From Deferribacterales bacterium Deferri_01 (GTDB taxonomy: Bacteria > Chrysiogenota > Deferribacteres > Deferribacterales > Geovibrionaceae), in the NCBI GenBank assembly GCA_001603805.1, contig LUZY01000013.1:474723-538722 (forward strand): 64,000 nt of DNA. Direction: 5' to 3'. This document shows, piece after piece, positions 34,801 to 41,680 of this stretch (position 1 is the stretch's first letter; each line of letters starts with the position of its first letter). The notes beneath the pieces are model-generated. The model searched no databases. It was not told the origin of the DNA and saw only the letters and a program-made list of their open reading frames with translations. The translations under genes were made by a program, and so were the position numbers.

Positions 34801-35392
34801 CAAAAATTCCTCCTCCGAGGTTTGCTGTCATATTTCCAGAAAAATGCGCTCCATCGCCAAGATACACATTTCCGGTATTGGAAAAGATAGCTCCGCCGCT
34901 GCCATTTAAAGATGAATTGCCTGAAAATACTGCAGAGTTATTAAAAGTTACATCCCCTTCTGCATAGACAGCACCGCCGAACATATTTTCGGTGTTAGAT
35001 GAAAAGCTTATTGTTCCTAAACCCGTAAAACTTATTTTCCCTGATGTGTTAAAAGCACTGGATAAACGATTCGCCACAGAAAAAGTTATGCCTTCCGCCA
35101 CACTGAAGACTGCGTGGGTGTCAACCGCACCGGTAAAATTTCCATTCATAACATCAGCACTGTCAATAACAAAGCGTCCTGCCTGCGTGCTTAATACCGG
35201 AGAGGTAAAATTCAGATCAGATAAAAGTATCCCCGGATTATTGCTTAACAAAATCTCATCATTTTCCATTATATCCAGAGCAAATACATTAAAGGTTAAA
35301 AAAATAACAAATAAAGAAACAGTTAATAATTTGAAACAGACTATAGAAATCAAGAAGAAAAGTCTTTTACAGCAGATATTAACGAACAACAT
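31871..35392 (-). CDS. Autotransporter with Pmp-like FxxN/GGA repeats
   Basis: A 1173-residue secreted protein. Residues 1-38 are a long hydrophobic signal sequence. From about residue 110 to 620 come some twenty repeats with the pattern FGDNAxLTGNTA then GGAVY, i.e. the FxxN and GGA(I/V/L) pairs that define Chlamydia-type polymorphic outer-membrane protein repeats and predict a beta-helix passenger. A junction region follows (GTLSPGNSIGVITMNSVIFE, as in autotransporter-associated repeats), then a C-terminal beta-barrel (about 905-1173) ending in Phe, expected for BAM-inserted porins. A GGAGGG site is just before the ATG. It is probably a surface adhesin; the function is inferred from architecture only. 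Confidence 0.9.
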   Translation of the reverse strand: MLFVNICCKRLFFLISIVCFKLLTVSLFVIFLTFNVFALDIMENDEILLSNNPGILLSDLNFTSPVLSTQAGRFVIDSADVMNGNFTGAVDTHAVFSVAEGITFSVANRLSSAFNTSGKISFTGLGTISFSSNTENMFGGAVYAEGDVTFNNSAVFSGNSSLNGSGGAIFSNTGNVYLGDGAHFSGNMTANLGGGIFAGGDVEFGDSATLDNNTGGEGGAVIAVGSITFGDNAELTDNIAAYGQGGAAESGTGNITFGNGASISGNVANTSGGALWAANDIIFSDNASLTGNTSSTGSGGAVNTYNNAEFGDNAVIMDNTAGHGGGAVYSGIGSITFGNNAVLTGNEAENGHGGAVSSGQTASFGDNALLSGNIASGVGGAVAATNVIFGESAEITNNTAYTTGAIYSFESAVFGDGTTLSGNVSTGGNGGAVYSEGTVNFSDDAEISGNSAYAYGGGVYSENTVTFGNGAILTDNTAAYGGALLVYNGAVFGNSAELKGNTAGYIGGAVYLVSGNLEFGADAVISGNSATYGSGGAVYAATGNVVFGNNISLTDNTASGPGGAVYAGRNITFNTQDDGVTLISGNLAEGEANSIFFVTHDSVLTVNTEDNSVVDMRDPVSAADLTAVDVVKTGSGVWKLGGVNDFGEGTLQITEGTLYLYRENEVSNGYDSLGNAKGVAAGEISAGLISISENAEIAGSGTVNNAISLSGTLSPGNSIGVITMNSVIFENGSVYEVEVNSDGTSDLAIIAGNAELSGGHVSVLAENGDWGNFTAFTILEAGSLTGEFQGISSNLAFLDPFLKYKNNSVILDVYRNDASFESVTRTYNQKNISSALAALGTDSEVYKEILGMSAASARSAFDSMNGEIHATAISAVLNNSRLIRDSLTAHLIERTDVKITAENSSWVKLFGFTADTDSDGNAAKYDADGQILIGGVDFQPMPSGRFGIALGFESGKVEIREGRNSDADIKTIHLGAYGSYDTGFAEFRAGGLMGFSDVDTERTAEAGGIIETLDGDYRARIFQAFAEVGKKVDLGKVNIMPFIGASYIYTEADSFNEAGGDMALAVSDYSDSMFAASFGFRGNVAFSGIFSLGAHAVYQRITEGYEPERRSRFVSGGSRFETKGLPLDEDSFIIGTDLKCNITEAVNLSVGYGGSFGDYITEHHGKASISVAF

Positions 35393-35422
35393 TTCGCACC
35401 CTCCGAATTAACATAAATACAT

Positions 35423-35450
35423 TTTATATGAAGTAAACATGAATATCAAA
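35423..35450 (-). promoter_or_regulatory. Candidate promoter of the autotransporter
   Basis: Minus-strand TTTGAT/TTGATA and TATAAA boxes separated by 15-16 bases, about 30 bases upstream of the ATG. The region is AT-rich and follows the iorB terminator. Confidence 0.4.
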
Positions 35451-35497
35451 TTAACATTATGTTCTAGTAAAAAATTATCAGAAGGAAAAATTATCAA

Positions 35498-35528
35498 CAA
35501 AAAAGGCGGGAAGCAAACGCTCCCCGCC
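35498..35528 (-). terminator. Rho-independent terminator of iorB
   Basis: A strong stem (ggcggg/cccgcc extended by agc/gct, loop aaac) followed on the minus strand by six or more T. It lies about 27 bases beyond the distal duplicated iorB end rather than beside the present iorB stop, as if the element had been inserted between the gene and its terminator. Confidence 0.85.
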
Positions 35529-35554
35529 CTGAAAAGACTGGATAAAATAGTTAA

Positions 35555-35599
35555 TATCTAGAACTGATACCCGGCGTTGAATGCAGCCAGATTAACATC
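35555..35599 (-). repeat. Distal copy of the iorB 3' end (direct repeat A)
   Basis: On the minus strand this reads DVNLAAFNAGYQF and a TAG stop, the exact C-terminus of IorB, but it is disconnected from the gene by an element. It differs from the copy on the gene at five third-codon positions out of 14 codons, all silent. Confidence 0.9.
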
Positions 35600-35602
35600 T
35601 CA

Positions 35603-35704
35603 ACTAATATCGCCGTATCTACATCCTGTGATACGGCTGAAAACGCTCGCGCCCTGCAAAGCAGGGCTTCGCTTCGCACGGCGCAGTTCCATCCATGGAA
35701 CTGC
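35603..35704 (+). repeat. Three-hairpin element, copy 6, between two iorB ends
   Basis: The best-paired copy. H1 35612-35637 (gccgtatc, loop tacatcctgt, gatacggc), linker aaacgctcgc, H2 35651-35667 (gccctgc, aaa, gcagggc), linker ttcgcttcgcacggcg, H3 35683-35704 (gcagttcc, loop atccat, ggaactgc). Stems are perfect and unlike those of copies 1-5 in H1 and H2. Confidence 0.92.
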
Positions 35705-35707
35705 AAC

Positions 35708-35752
35708 TATCTAGAACTGGTAGCCTGCGTTGAACGCTGCCAGATTAACATC
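35708..35752 (-). repeat. Proximal copy of the iorB 3' end (direct repeat B)
   Basis: The 3' end of the present iorB gene, 45 bases matched to the distal copy at 40 positions; all five differences fall on silent third bases. Together with the distal copy it brackets element copy 6. Confidence 0.9.
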
Positions 35753-36283
35753 AATGGTCTTAGGCGGAACTTTTTTGGAGATTACAGAGCGCCAGATTTC
35801 CGCATCAAAGGGAAGAAGAGCTGCAAGCTTGCCGAGCATAACCATACCCGCAACCTTTGAGTTGCCTAAGCCTGTGGCTGTTGTCATGGCGTCTATCTCA
35901 AAAACTTCTTTGAAAGCAATTTTGGTTTCTTCTGTCTGTTCAGAAGGATATGTTTCCTGACCGCCGGCAACAGAAGGAGGGTAGATCCGGTACTTATTTA
36001 CTACGAGAGATGTTTCCTTGCCTGCATATTCGGGGTAGCGGAGAAACTCCATATTTTCAAAAGAGATAACAATATTCGCCTCACCTACAGGGATAACAGG
36101 TGAAAGCACCTTGTCCCCTATACGTACATGGGAAACAACACTCCCGCCCCTCTGCGCCATGCCGTGAATTTCGCTTTTTTTAACATCTGCATCTCCGGCA
36201 AGAGCCACATCGCAGACTATATCGCTGGAGAGAACAGTTCCCTGCCCTCCCACACCTATCATGAGTATATTAATATCTTTCAT
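35711..36283 (-). CDS. iorB: Indolepyruvate:ferredoxin oxidoreductase, beta subunit
   Basis: IorB is the gamma-like subunit of the IorAB complex, which oxidises aryl pyruvates (from Trp, Phe, Tyr transamination) to aryl-acetyl-CoA while reducing ferredoxin. The 190-residue protein has the POR-gamma opening IGVGGQGTVLSSDIVCDVAL, then KKSEIHGMAQRGGSVVSHVR and ATGLGNSKVAGMVMLG. It is downstream of iorA with 115 bases between, filled by an element copy. Its last 14 codons are repeated beyond a second element copy. Confidence 0.93.
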   Translation of the reverse strand: MKDINILMIGVGGQGTVLSSDIVCDVALAGDADVKKSEIHGMAQRGGSVVSHVRIGDKVLSPVIPVGEANIVISFENMEFLRYPEYAGKETSLVVNKYRIYPPSVAGGQETYPSEQTEETKIAFKEVFEIDAMTTATGLGNSKVAGMVMLGKLAALLPFDAEIWRSVISKKVPPKTIDVNLAAFNAGYQF

Positions 36284-36304
36284 TATTTACCTACCTTACT
36301 GATA

Positions 36305-36396
36305 ATTCAAAATTTATCATCCATGAAAATTTTGAATACACGCTTGCGGTCTGCAAAGCAAACCTTCGCTACACACGCAACCACATATATGTGGTT
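36305..36396 (+). repeat. Three-hairpin element, copy 7, between iorA and iorB
   Basis: H1 36305-36337 has a perfect 11-bp stem (attcaaaattt with aaattttgaat) and the loop core catcca. Linker acacgcttgcg. H2 about 36348-36364 is weakened (ggtctgc, aaa, gcaaacc). Linker cttcgctacacacgc, then H3 36379-36396 (aaccacata with tatgtggtt). It occupies the operon gap between iorA and iorB. Confidence 0.8.
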
Positions 36397-36398
36397 TT

Positions 36399-38138
36399 TT
36401 ATTTTCTCTGGTGGATAGCGTCAAATCTGCATACCTTCACGCAAAGCTCACAGCCGGTGCAGAGAGTTTCGTCTATAAACGCCCTTTTCTCTTCTTTATT
36501 CCAGAGAATTGCGGGGCATCCAAGCCTTGTGCAGATTGTACATCCTGAGCAATTATTCACATCCACAAAGAAAGGCGGGCGAATCACGCTTCTGTCAGCA
36601 AAAATACATGGTTTATCAGTAACAATAACACTCAGCTCCTCTTTAGCGGTTTCTTCCTTAAGGACCTTTATGCACTCGTCAGGATCAAATGGGTTCACCG
36701 TCCTGATATTTTTCACTCCCATAGCTTCAAGAAGCTTGGGAAAATTTATTCTCTGCGTTGGCGTGCCTTTAATTGTGCAGCCTGTTCCGGGGTTGGGCTG
36801 GTGTCCGGTCATTCCTGTTATTCTGTTATCCAGAATAATAACGGTTGATGTACCCGCATTGTACACAGAGTTCAGGAGACCGTTTATTCCTGTATGGAAA
36901 AATGTTGAATCGCCTATTACTGCAACGGATTTTCTAGCCATTGCTCCTTCCGTCGCTTTATCCAGACCGTGCGCCATAGGAATGCTCGCACCCATACAAA
37001 CAGTGGAGTTTATTGCGCTCAAGGGCGGCAAAAGACCGAGGGTATAACAGCCGATATCACCTGCGGCGAAAAGCTTCAGTTTAGCGATTGCATAAAACAT
37101 TCCCCTGTGTGAACAGCCGGGGCACATATTAGGCGGACGTGCGGGAAGCTGTTTGGGGTCAAAAGCAGGCTCTTTCACCTCTTTGCCGAAAAGCTTTCTG
37201 ACTTCATCCACCGAAAGCTCACCGCACACGCTTCTGTTAAGAGGCTGAACCTCAATTCCGGCGGCTTTGAGTTCATTTTCGATGAATCTGTCGAGTTCTT
37301 CAACTACATAAAGCTTCTGAACCTTCTCAGCGAAACGCTTAACCTTTTCAAAACAGATAGGGTAAACCATTTCAAGCTTCAGTATAGAAGCTTCGGGCAT
37401 TGCTTCTTTAACGTAATGGTAAGTAACTCCGGCACAGATTATGCCGATCTCCTCGCTGCGGAATTCCACAGGATTGAGAGTAAGCCTGCCCGTATCTGCA
37501 CAGTCTGAAAGCCTTTCAAGCCTGTTTTCAACTACCTTATGGCGTACTCTGGCATTTGCGGGAACCATAACCCATTTTTTTATATCATTCTCCGGTTCAA
37601 AAACAGGAGGTGTATTTCTCGGTTTAATTTTGACAACGGATTTACTGTGGGAAATCCTTGTGCATGAGCGGACAAGCACGGGAGTACAGTATTTTTCAGA
37701 CATGTCAAGGGCAACACCTATGAAGTCTTTTGCTTCCTGACTATCTGCCGGTTCAAGCATGGGAACCTTGGCAAGACGAGCATAGTGTCTGCTGTCCTGT
37801 TCATTCTGTGAGCTGAACATATTAGGGTCATCAGCCACAACAATTACAAGACCGCCGTTCACCCCTGTGTATGAGACTGTCATAAGCGGATCAGCCGCCA
37901 CATTAAGCCCCACATGCTTCATACAGGTCATAGCACGTCTTCCGGCAAGGGATGCTCCAATAACTGTTTCAAGGGCAACCTTCTCATTGGTCGCCCATTC
38001 GCTGTATATCTGTTCATACTGAGCCACATGCTCTGTAATTTCGGTACTTGGCGTTCCGGGGTATGAGCTTACAACTTTAACCCCATATTCATACGCTCCT
38101 CTGGCAAACGCCTCATTTCCGCTTAAAACTTCCTTCAT
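36399..38138 (-). CDS. iorA: Indolepyruvate:ferredoxin oxidoreductase, alpha subunit
   Basis: The large TPP- and iron-sulfur-containing subunit of indolepyruvate ferredoxin oxidoreductase. The 579-residue protein has the pyrimidine-binding domain (VKVVSSYPGTPSTEITEHVA), a TPP-binding core (GDIGCYTLGLLPPLSA, IGDSTFFHTGINGLLNSVYN, DNRITGMTGHQPNPG) and a C-terminal ferredoxin with two clusters: CSGCTICTRLGC and CTGCELCVKVC. It presumably takes part in fermentation or reductive synthesis of aromatic amino acids. The ATG overlaps nothing and abuts the stop of the YfgM-like gene. Confidence 0.96.
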   Translation of the reverse strand: MKEVLSGNEAFARGAYEYGVKVVSSYPGTPSTEITEHVAQYEQIYSEWATNEKVALETVIGASLAGRRAMTCMKHVGLNVAADPLMTVSYTGVNGGLVIVVADDPNMFSSQNEQDSRHYARLAKVPMLEPADSQEAKDFIGVALDMSEKYCTPVLVRSCTRISHSKSVVKIKPRNTPPVFEPENDIKKWVMVPANARVRHKVVENRLERLSDCADTGRLTLNPVEFRSEEIGIICAGVTYHYVKEAMPEASILKLEMVYPICFEKVKRFAEKVQKLYVVEELDRFIENELKAAGIEVQPLNRSVCGELSVDEVRKLFGKEVKEPAFDPKQLPARPPNMCPGCSHRGMFYAIAKLKLFAAGDIGCYTLGLLPPLSAINSTVCMGASIPMAHGLDKATEGAMARKSVAVIGDSTFFHTGINGLLNSVYNAGTSTVIILDNRITGMTGHQPNPGTGCTIKGTPTQRINFPKLLEAMGVKNIRTVNPFDPDECIKVLKEETAKEELSVIVTDKPCIFADRSVIRPPFFVDVNNCSGCTICTRLGCPAILWNKEEKRAFIDETLCTGCELCVKVCRFDAIHQRK

Positions 38139-38711
38139 TTAGCTTTCCCACCTTTTAACCATTTCATAAAGAGGACTCTCCGGATATTTTGAGCCGAACT
38201 CCTCAAGAAGTTTTGCTTTTTCATCACCTTCTGCTGAAAGCACAGCCCTGTAATACCAGAGAGGCTTCATGCTTCCTTTAGCAATGTATGTTTTGGGGTC
38301 AATATCTTTTGAGCCAAGGTCATAGGCAAGGCTGTCGGCAAGCTCAGCGAGACTTCCGTCAACAGCGGCAAGTGTTGCCTGCGCATCAGGCATATTGTTG
38401 TTTGCCTCGATTATTCCGGCTTTGAGGTAAATATAGTTTTTTGAGGAAGATTTCCTGCCCGCAAGAGCCTTATAAGAGGAAAGAGATTCTGCATTTGCAC
38501 CGTTTACCGCCATTTTTGTTTCCGCTGATCCGATTTCCGCTTCAGCTTTTTCTGCACTGACTGCCATAATCTGACGGACAGTATAAGCTGCAATGAAGAC
38601 AAGCAGACATGCACCCACAACCATCACTATTTTTTTGTAGTTCTGAAACATAAAGTCTTCGACTTTATCAATCGGCACTTCCTGAACGGGCTTTTTCTTT
38701 CTCCTGACCAC
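38139..38711 (-). CDS. YfgM-like membrane-anchored TPR protein
   Basis: A 190-residue protein with a basic N-tail (MVRRKKKP), one transmembrane helix (IVMVVGACLLVFIAAYTV, about residues 28-46) and a periplasmic helical region ending with EEFGSKYPESPLYEMVKRW, the signature of the TPR_21/YfgM family. YfgM-type proteins assist secreted proteins at the Sec translocon. It lies between a PHP gene and iorA; the link with either is not clear. Length and topology fit, sequence similarity is moderate. Confidence 0.65.
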   Translation of the reverse strand: MVRRKKKPVQEVPIDKVEDFMFQNYKKIVMVVGACLLVFIAAYTVRQIMAVSAEKAEAEIGSAETKMAVNGANAESLSSYKALAGRKSSSKNYIYLKAGIIEANNNMPDAQATLAAVDGSLAELADSLAYDLGSKDIDPKTYIAKGSMKPLWYYRAVLSAEGDEKAKLLEEFGSKYPESPLYEMVKRWES

Positions 38712-38712
38712 C

Positions 38713-39375
38713 TTAGCCTCCCAATTTACTTAAAAAAAGTTTTTTATTATTTTCAAAAACTTCCGCCGCCTGCAAGGTATTAAGCCCTGCGCCGAGGAGT
38801 ATTTTTTCCGCCTGTTCCGCACTCACAGCATCACCGGGAGCGTGGAAATCATTATTAATAACAAGTGATGCACCGTTTTCAAAGGCTGTCTTTGCTACAT
38901 AACCGTTGGAAAGTGAATGTCCTTTCCTTGTGGTTATTTCAAGATACACACCTTTTTTGGCAGCAAGTCTGCAAAGCTCCGCAGATATAAGCCCCGGATG
39001 CGCCAGTATATCCGCTCCGGCTTCTATGGCTGCTTTATTTGTGCCTTCTGCCACTGGTTCGGTGAGGGTCTCACCGTGTACTATAACCAGATCCGCTCCG
39101 AAGCGCCTAGCCTCTTCCGTGAGTCTTCCCACAGACGAAGGCAGAACATGGGTAAGCTCAACACCTGCAAGCACTTTAAACTCTCCTGACTCTCTGTTGA
39201 ACCTTTCCTTAAAGCGGAGAAGGTTCTCAAGAACCAGAATCAGGTTAGAATCATCGGCGTGGTCGGTAAACGCCATACCGCCGTATCCTTTTTCCTCTGC
39301 CCTGCGTGCTGATTCCGCAGGAACAAGAACTCCGTCACTGAAAACTGTATGAGTGTGCAGATCATACATCCGCAT
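38713..39375 (-). CDS. PHP-domain protein, histidinol-phosphatase-like
   Basis: A 220-residue PHP protein. Metal-binding motifs: YDLHTHTVFSDGVL at the start, MAFTDHADDSN, GVELTHV, IVHGET, ILAHPGLIS and NNDFHAPGD. This short type is often annotated histidinol phosphate phosphatase, but no his genes are near and the enzyme may hydrolyse another phosphomonoester. Stop and start of the flanking genes are one or a few bases apart. Confidence 0.85.
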   Translation of the reverse strand: MRMYDLHTHTVFSDGVLVPAESARRAEEKGYGGMAFTDHADDSNLILVLENLLRFKERFNRESGEFKVLAGVELTHVLPSSVGRLTEEARRFGADLVIVHGETLTEPVAEGTNKAAIEAGADILAHPGLISAELCRLAAKKGVYLEITTRKGHSLSNGYVAKTAFENGASLVINNDFHAPGDAVSAEQAEKILLGAGLNTLQAAEVFENNKKLFLSKLGG

Positions 39376-39405
39376 AACATGCCCCCTGTTTTATATCACA
39401 AAGCC

Positions 39406-40089
39406 TTAACTTGCAAGGAAACGCTTAACAGCTTCCACCGCTTCGTAAGGGTCATCTTCCATCTGAATGAGGTCAAGATCTTTGGGGGTGATAAATCCTC
39501 TTGAGAGCATGCTCTCCTTGACCCAGTCAATCATCCCTTTCCAGAAGTCGCTCCCCATCATGATAATGGGAAAAGGCTTTATTTTATGTGTCTGTATAAG
39601 GGTGATTGCTTCAAAAAGCTCATCCATAGTACCGAAACCGCCGGGCATTATTATGAATGCGCTTGAATATTTCACAAGCATTACCTTGCGTATGAAAAAG
39701 TAGTTGAAGGAAACGCTTACATTAGTATAGGGATTGGGCTTCTGTTCATACGGAAGCTCAATATTGCAGCCCACAGAGCGCCCGCCTTTTTCAAAGGCTC
39801 CTCTGTTTGCCGCTTCCATGATGCCCGGACCGCCGCCTGTCATCACTGCGATTCCCTCGTCAGCAAGCAGACGTCCGACTTTGCGGGCGAGTTCGTAATC
39901 GTAATCTCCTTCTCTTACACGTGCAGAGCCGAACACAGTAGCGCATCCGCCAACTTTGGAAAGGGTTTCAAATCCGTCCACAAATTCTGCAAGTATTTTG
40001 AACACACGCCACGTATCACCGACTTTCATATCGTCAATGAGATACTGAAGCCCGTTGAGATTAAGTTCACCGTTATTCAATTGAATCAC
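39406..40089 (-). CDS. LOG-family (TIGR00730) nucleotide 5'-monophosphate nucleosidase
   Basis: A 227-residue Rossmann-fold protein of the LOG/PpnN-like family. Key motifs are MTGGGPGIMEAANRGAFEKG and IIMPGGFGTMDELFEAITL (PGGxGTxxE), which form the nucleotide-phosphate site. Members cleave AMP-type nucleotides or cytokinin ribotides to base plus ribose phosphate. Often mislabelled lysine decarboxylase; there is no sign of a PLP domain. It is the first gene of a minus-strand unit leading to iorAB. Confidence 0.88.
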   Translation of the reverse strand: MIQLNNGELNLNGLQYLIDDMKVGDTWRVFKILAEFVDGFETLSKVGGCATVFGSARVREGDYDYELARKVGRLLADEGIAVMTGGGPGIMEAANRGAFEKGGRSVGCNIELPYEQKPNPYTNVSVSFNYFFIRKVMLVKYSSAFIIMPGGFGTMDELFEAITLIQTHKIKPFPIIMMGSDFWKGMIDWVKESMLSRGFITPKDLDLIQMEDDPYEAVEAVKRFLAS

Positions 40090-40341
40090 TCCTCATAAAA
40101 CCGTACTGTTTTTGACCGATAAAAAATATAATAGAGCATTTTTTCAAAAGCTTCAAAGAAAAACATTTCCCGTTCATAGCCCTTAACCTTGAATTGTCGT
40201 CGGAATCAATATTATGCAAACTTTATTGCTTTTCAGATGTCAGTTTTTATGCGGGATGCACTGTGCGGTTATTTCTTTAATGTTTCCGCATGCTTTCCGT
40301 TTGTGCTAATATTCTTTAATTACTACGGAAGGTGACAATTT
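40090..40341. other. Divergent intergenic region between LOG gene and TolC-like gene
   Basis: No gene or family repeat is seen. Toward the plus strand there is a possible promoter, TTTCCG and TAATAT separated by 18 bases, ending at about 40311, and an AAGGTG ribosome-binding site before the TolC-like ATG. Nothing symmetrical enough to call an operator was noticed. Confidence 0.4.
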
Positions 40342-41610
40342 ATGATAAAAAAAGCTGCGGCTGCTGCTTTATGTTTTTCATTCGCTGTTTCCGCCCATGC
40401 CCTCACACTTGAGGGGGCGGTGAACAAAGCTCTGACAGGCAATCACGAAATAACCGAATACAAGTACCTCACAGAACAAAAGGAAAGGCAGGTAGGCACT
40501 GCTTTTTCCCCTTTTCTTCCTTCTCTTGATGCAAGCTACTCTTATCAGCGTTCAAACGAGAACGACAAATACGGTTTGGACAAGAATCAGGCTTCAAGCG
40601 CTGATGTTACTGTCAGTTATAACCTTTTCAAAGGAGGGGCTGACAGTCTGAACCTGAAGTCGGCAAAATCATCCTTTGAAGCACAGAAATACATGGAAAA
40701 CAGCATCAAGTCAGACGTTGTTCTTGATGTTAAAAAAGCTTTTTTCAGTATTTTACAGGCAAAGAAGGATGTTGAGGCTGCAAAAGAAAGCGTTGAGCTT
40801 CTCGAAAGCCAGCTTAAAGATGCACAGCTTAATTACGATGTAGGCATATCACCAAAAAATGAGGTGCTTAAGGTTGAAGCTGAACTGGCCTCACAAAGAC
40901 AGGCGCTTTTGCAGGCAAAAAGTACCGAGAACACCTCTGTATTTGAGCTTGAAAGGCTTATAAATGAAAATATTCCCTCAAATGAAATATACGAGGATTT
41001 CAGCGCACCATCACAAAAGAAACTGGATTCGGCGGCTCTTTTTGAAAGCCTCAAGGCTAACAGAAGTGAGCTTAAATATGTGCGTGAACTTGTAAAGGCT
41101 CAGAATTATTCCGCTGATGCAACAAAACGGGGCGGACTGCCATCGATAAACGTATCTGCTTCGTACAATTCCTACGGTGACGATGCAAAGCCCGCAGACA
41201 GGGACAGCACGTATGACGATGAGGTTATCTTCGGCGCAAGTGCAAACTGGAGTATTTTTGACGGAAATGCCCGCAGAAGCACGGCAGCAGCGGAAAAAGC
41301 CTACGCAATGTCCCTCAAACATCAGGAACTTAAAACAACAGCGCAGATGAAATACCAGCTTGAAAATGCACTTGAGCAGTATGACCTTGCCACTGGAAGC
41401 CTTGCTGTGGCAGAAAAAGAAACCGAGTCAGCAGAAGAGAACTACCGCATAACCGAAAATCAATATAAACAGCGTGTGGCAACATCCACTGAGCTTTTGG
41501 ATGCCCGTGTGATGCTCACCAGAGCAAGAAACAACTATAACAAGGCTTTGTATGACATTTACAAGGCAATGGCAGAAATAGAGCGGGTTACGGAAGAGCA
41601 AGTCTTCTGA
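40342..41610 (+). CDS. TolC-family outer membrane efflux protein
   Basis: A 422-residue outer-membrane factor that forms the exit duct of tripartite efflux pumps or type I secretion. Residues 1-20 are a signal peptide (AAAAALCFSFAVSAHA). Two repeats follow, each of beta strands and long helices, e.g. LEGAVNKALTGNHEITEY and SFEAQKYMENSIKSDVVLDV, then the second set with TAAAEKAYAMSLKHQELK and AEENYRITENQYKQRVATST. No inner-membrane pump or adaptor is next to it; a terminator follows, so it is monocistronic. Confidence 0.92.
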   Translation: MIKKAAAAALCFSFAVSAHALTLEGAVNKALTGNHEITEYKYLTEQKERQVGTAFSPFLPSLDASYSYQRSNENDKYGLDKNQASSADVTVSYNLFKGGADSLNLKSAKSSFEAQKYMENSIKSDVVLDVKKAFFSILQAKKDVEAAKESVELLESQLKDAQLNYDVGISPKNEVLKVEAELASQRQALLQAKSTENTSVFELERLINENIPSNEIYEDFSAPSQKKLDSAALFESLKANRSELKYVRELVKAQNYSADATKRGGLPSINVSASYNSYGDDAKPADRDSTYDDEVIFGASANWSIFDGNARRSTAAAEKAYAMSLKHQELKTTAQMKYQLENALEQYDLATGSLAVAEKETESAEENYRITENQYKQRVATSTELLDARVMLTRARNNYNKALYDIYKAMAEIERVTEEQVF

Positions 41611-41648
41611 AAAAGCTTAACCGGTAAAAAAACAGTTTATCATCTAAA

Positions 41649-41680
41649 CGGAGCGGTCAACACGCCTGCTCCGTTTTTTT
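41649..41680 (+). terminator. Rho-independent terminator of the TolC-like gene
   Basis: A stem cggagc with gctccg, loop of 13, then seven T on the plus strand. It also abuts the end of the convergent pilC-like gene. Confidence 0.85.
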
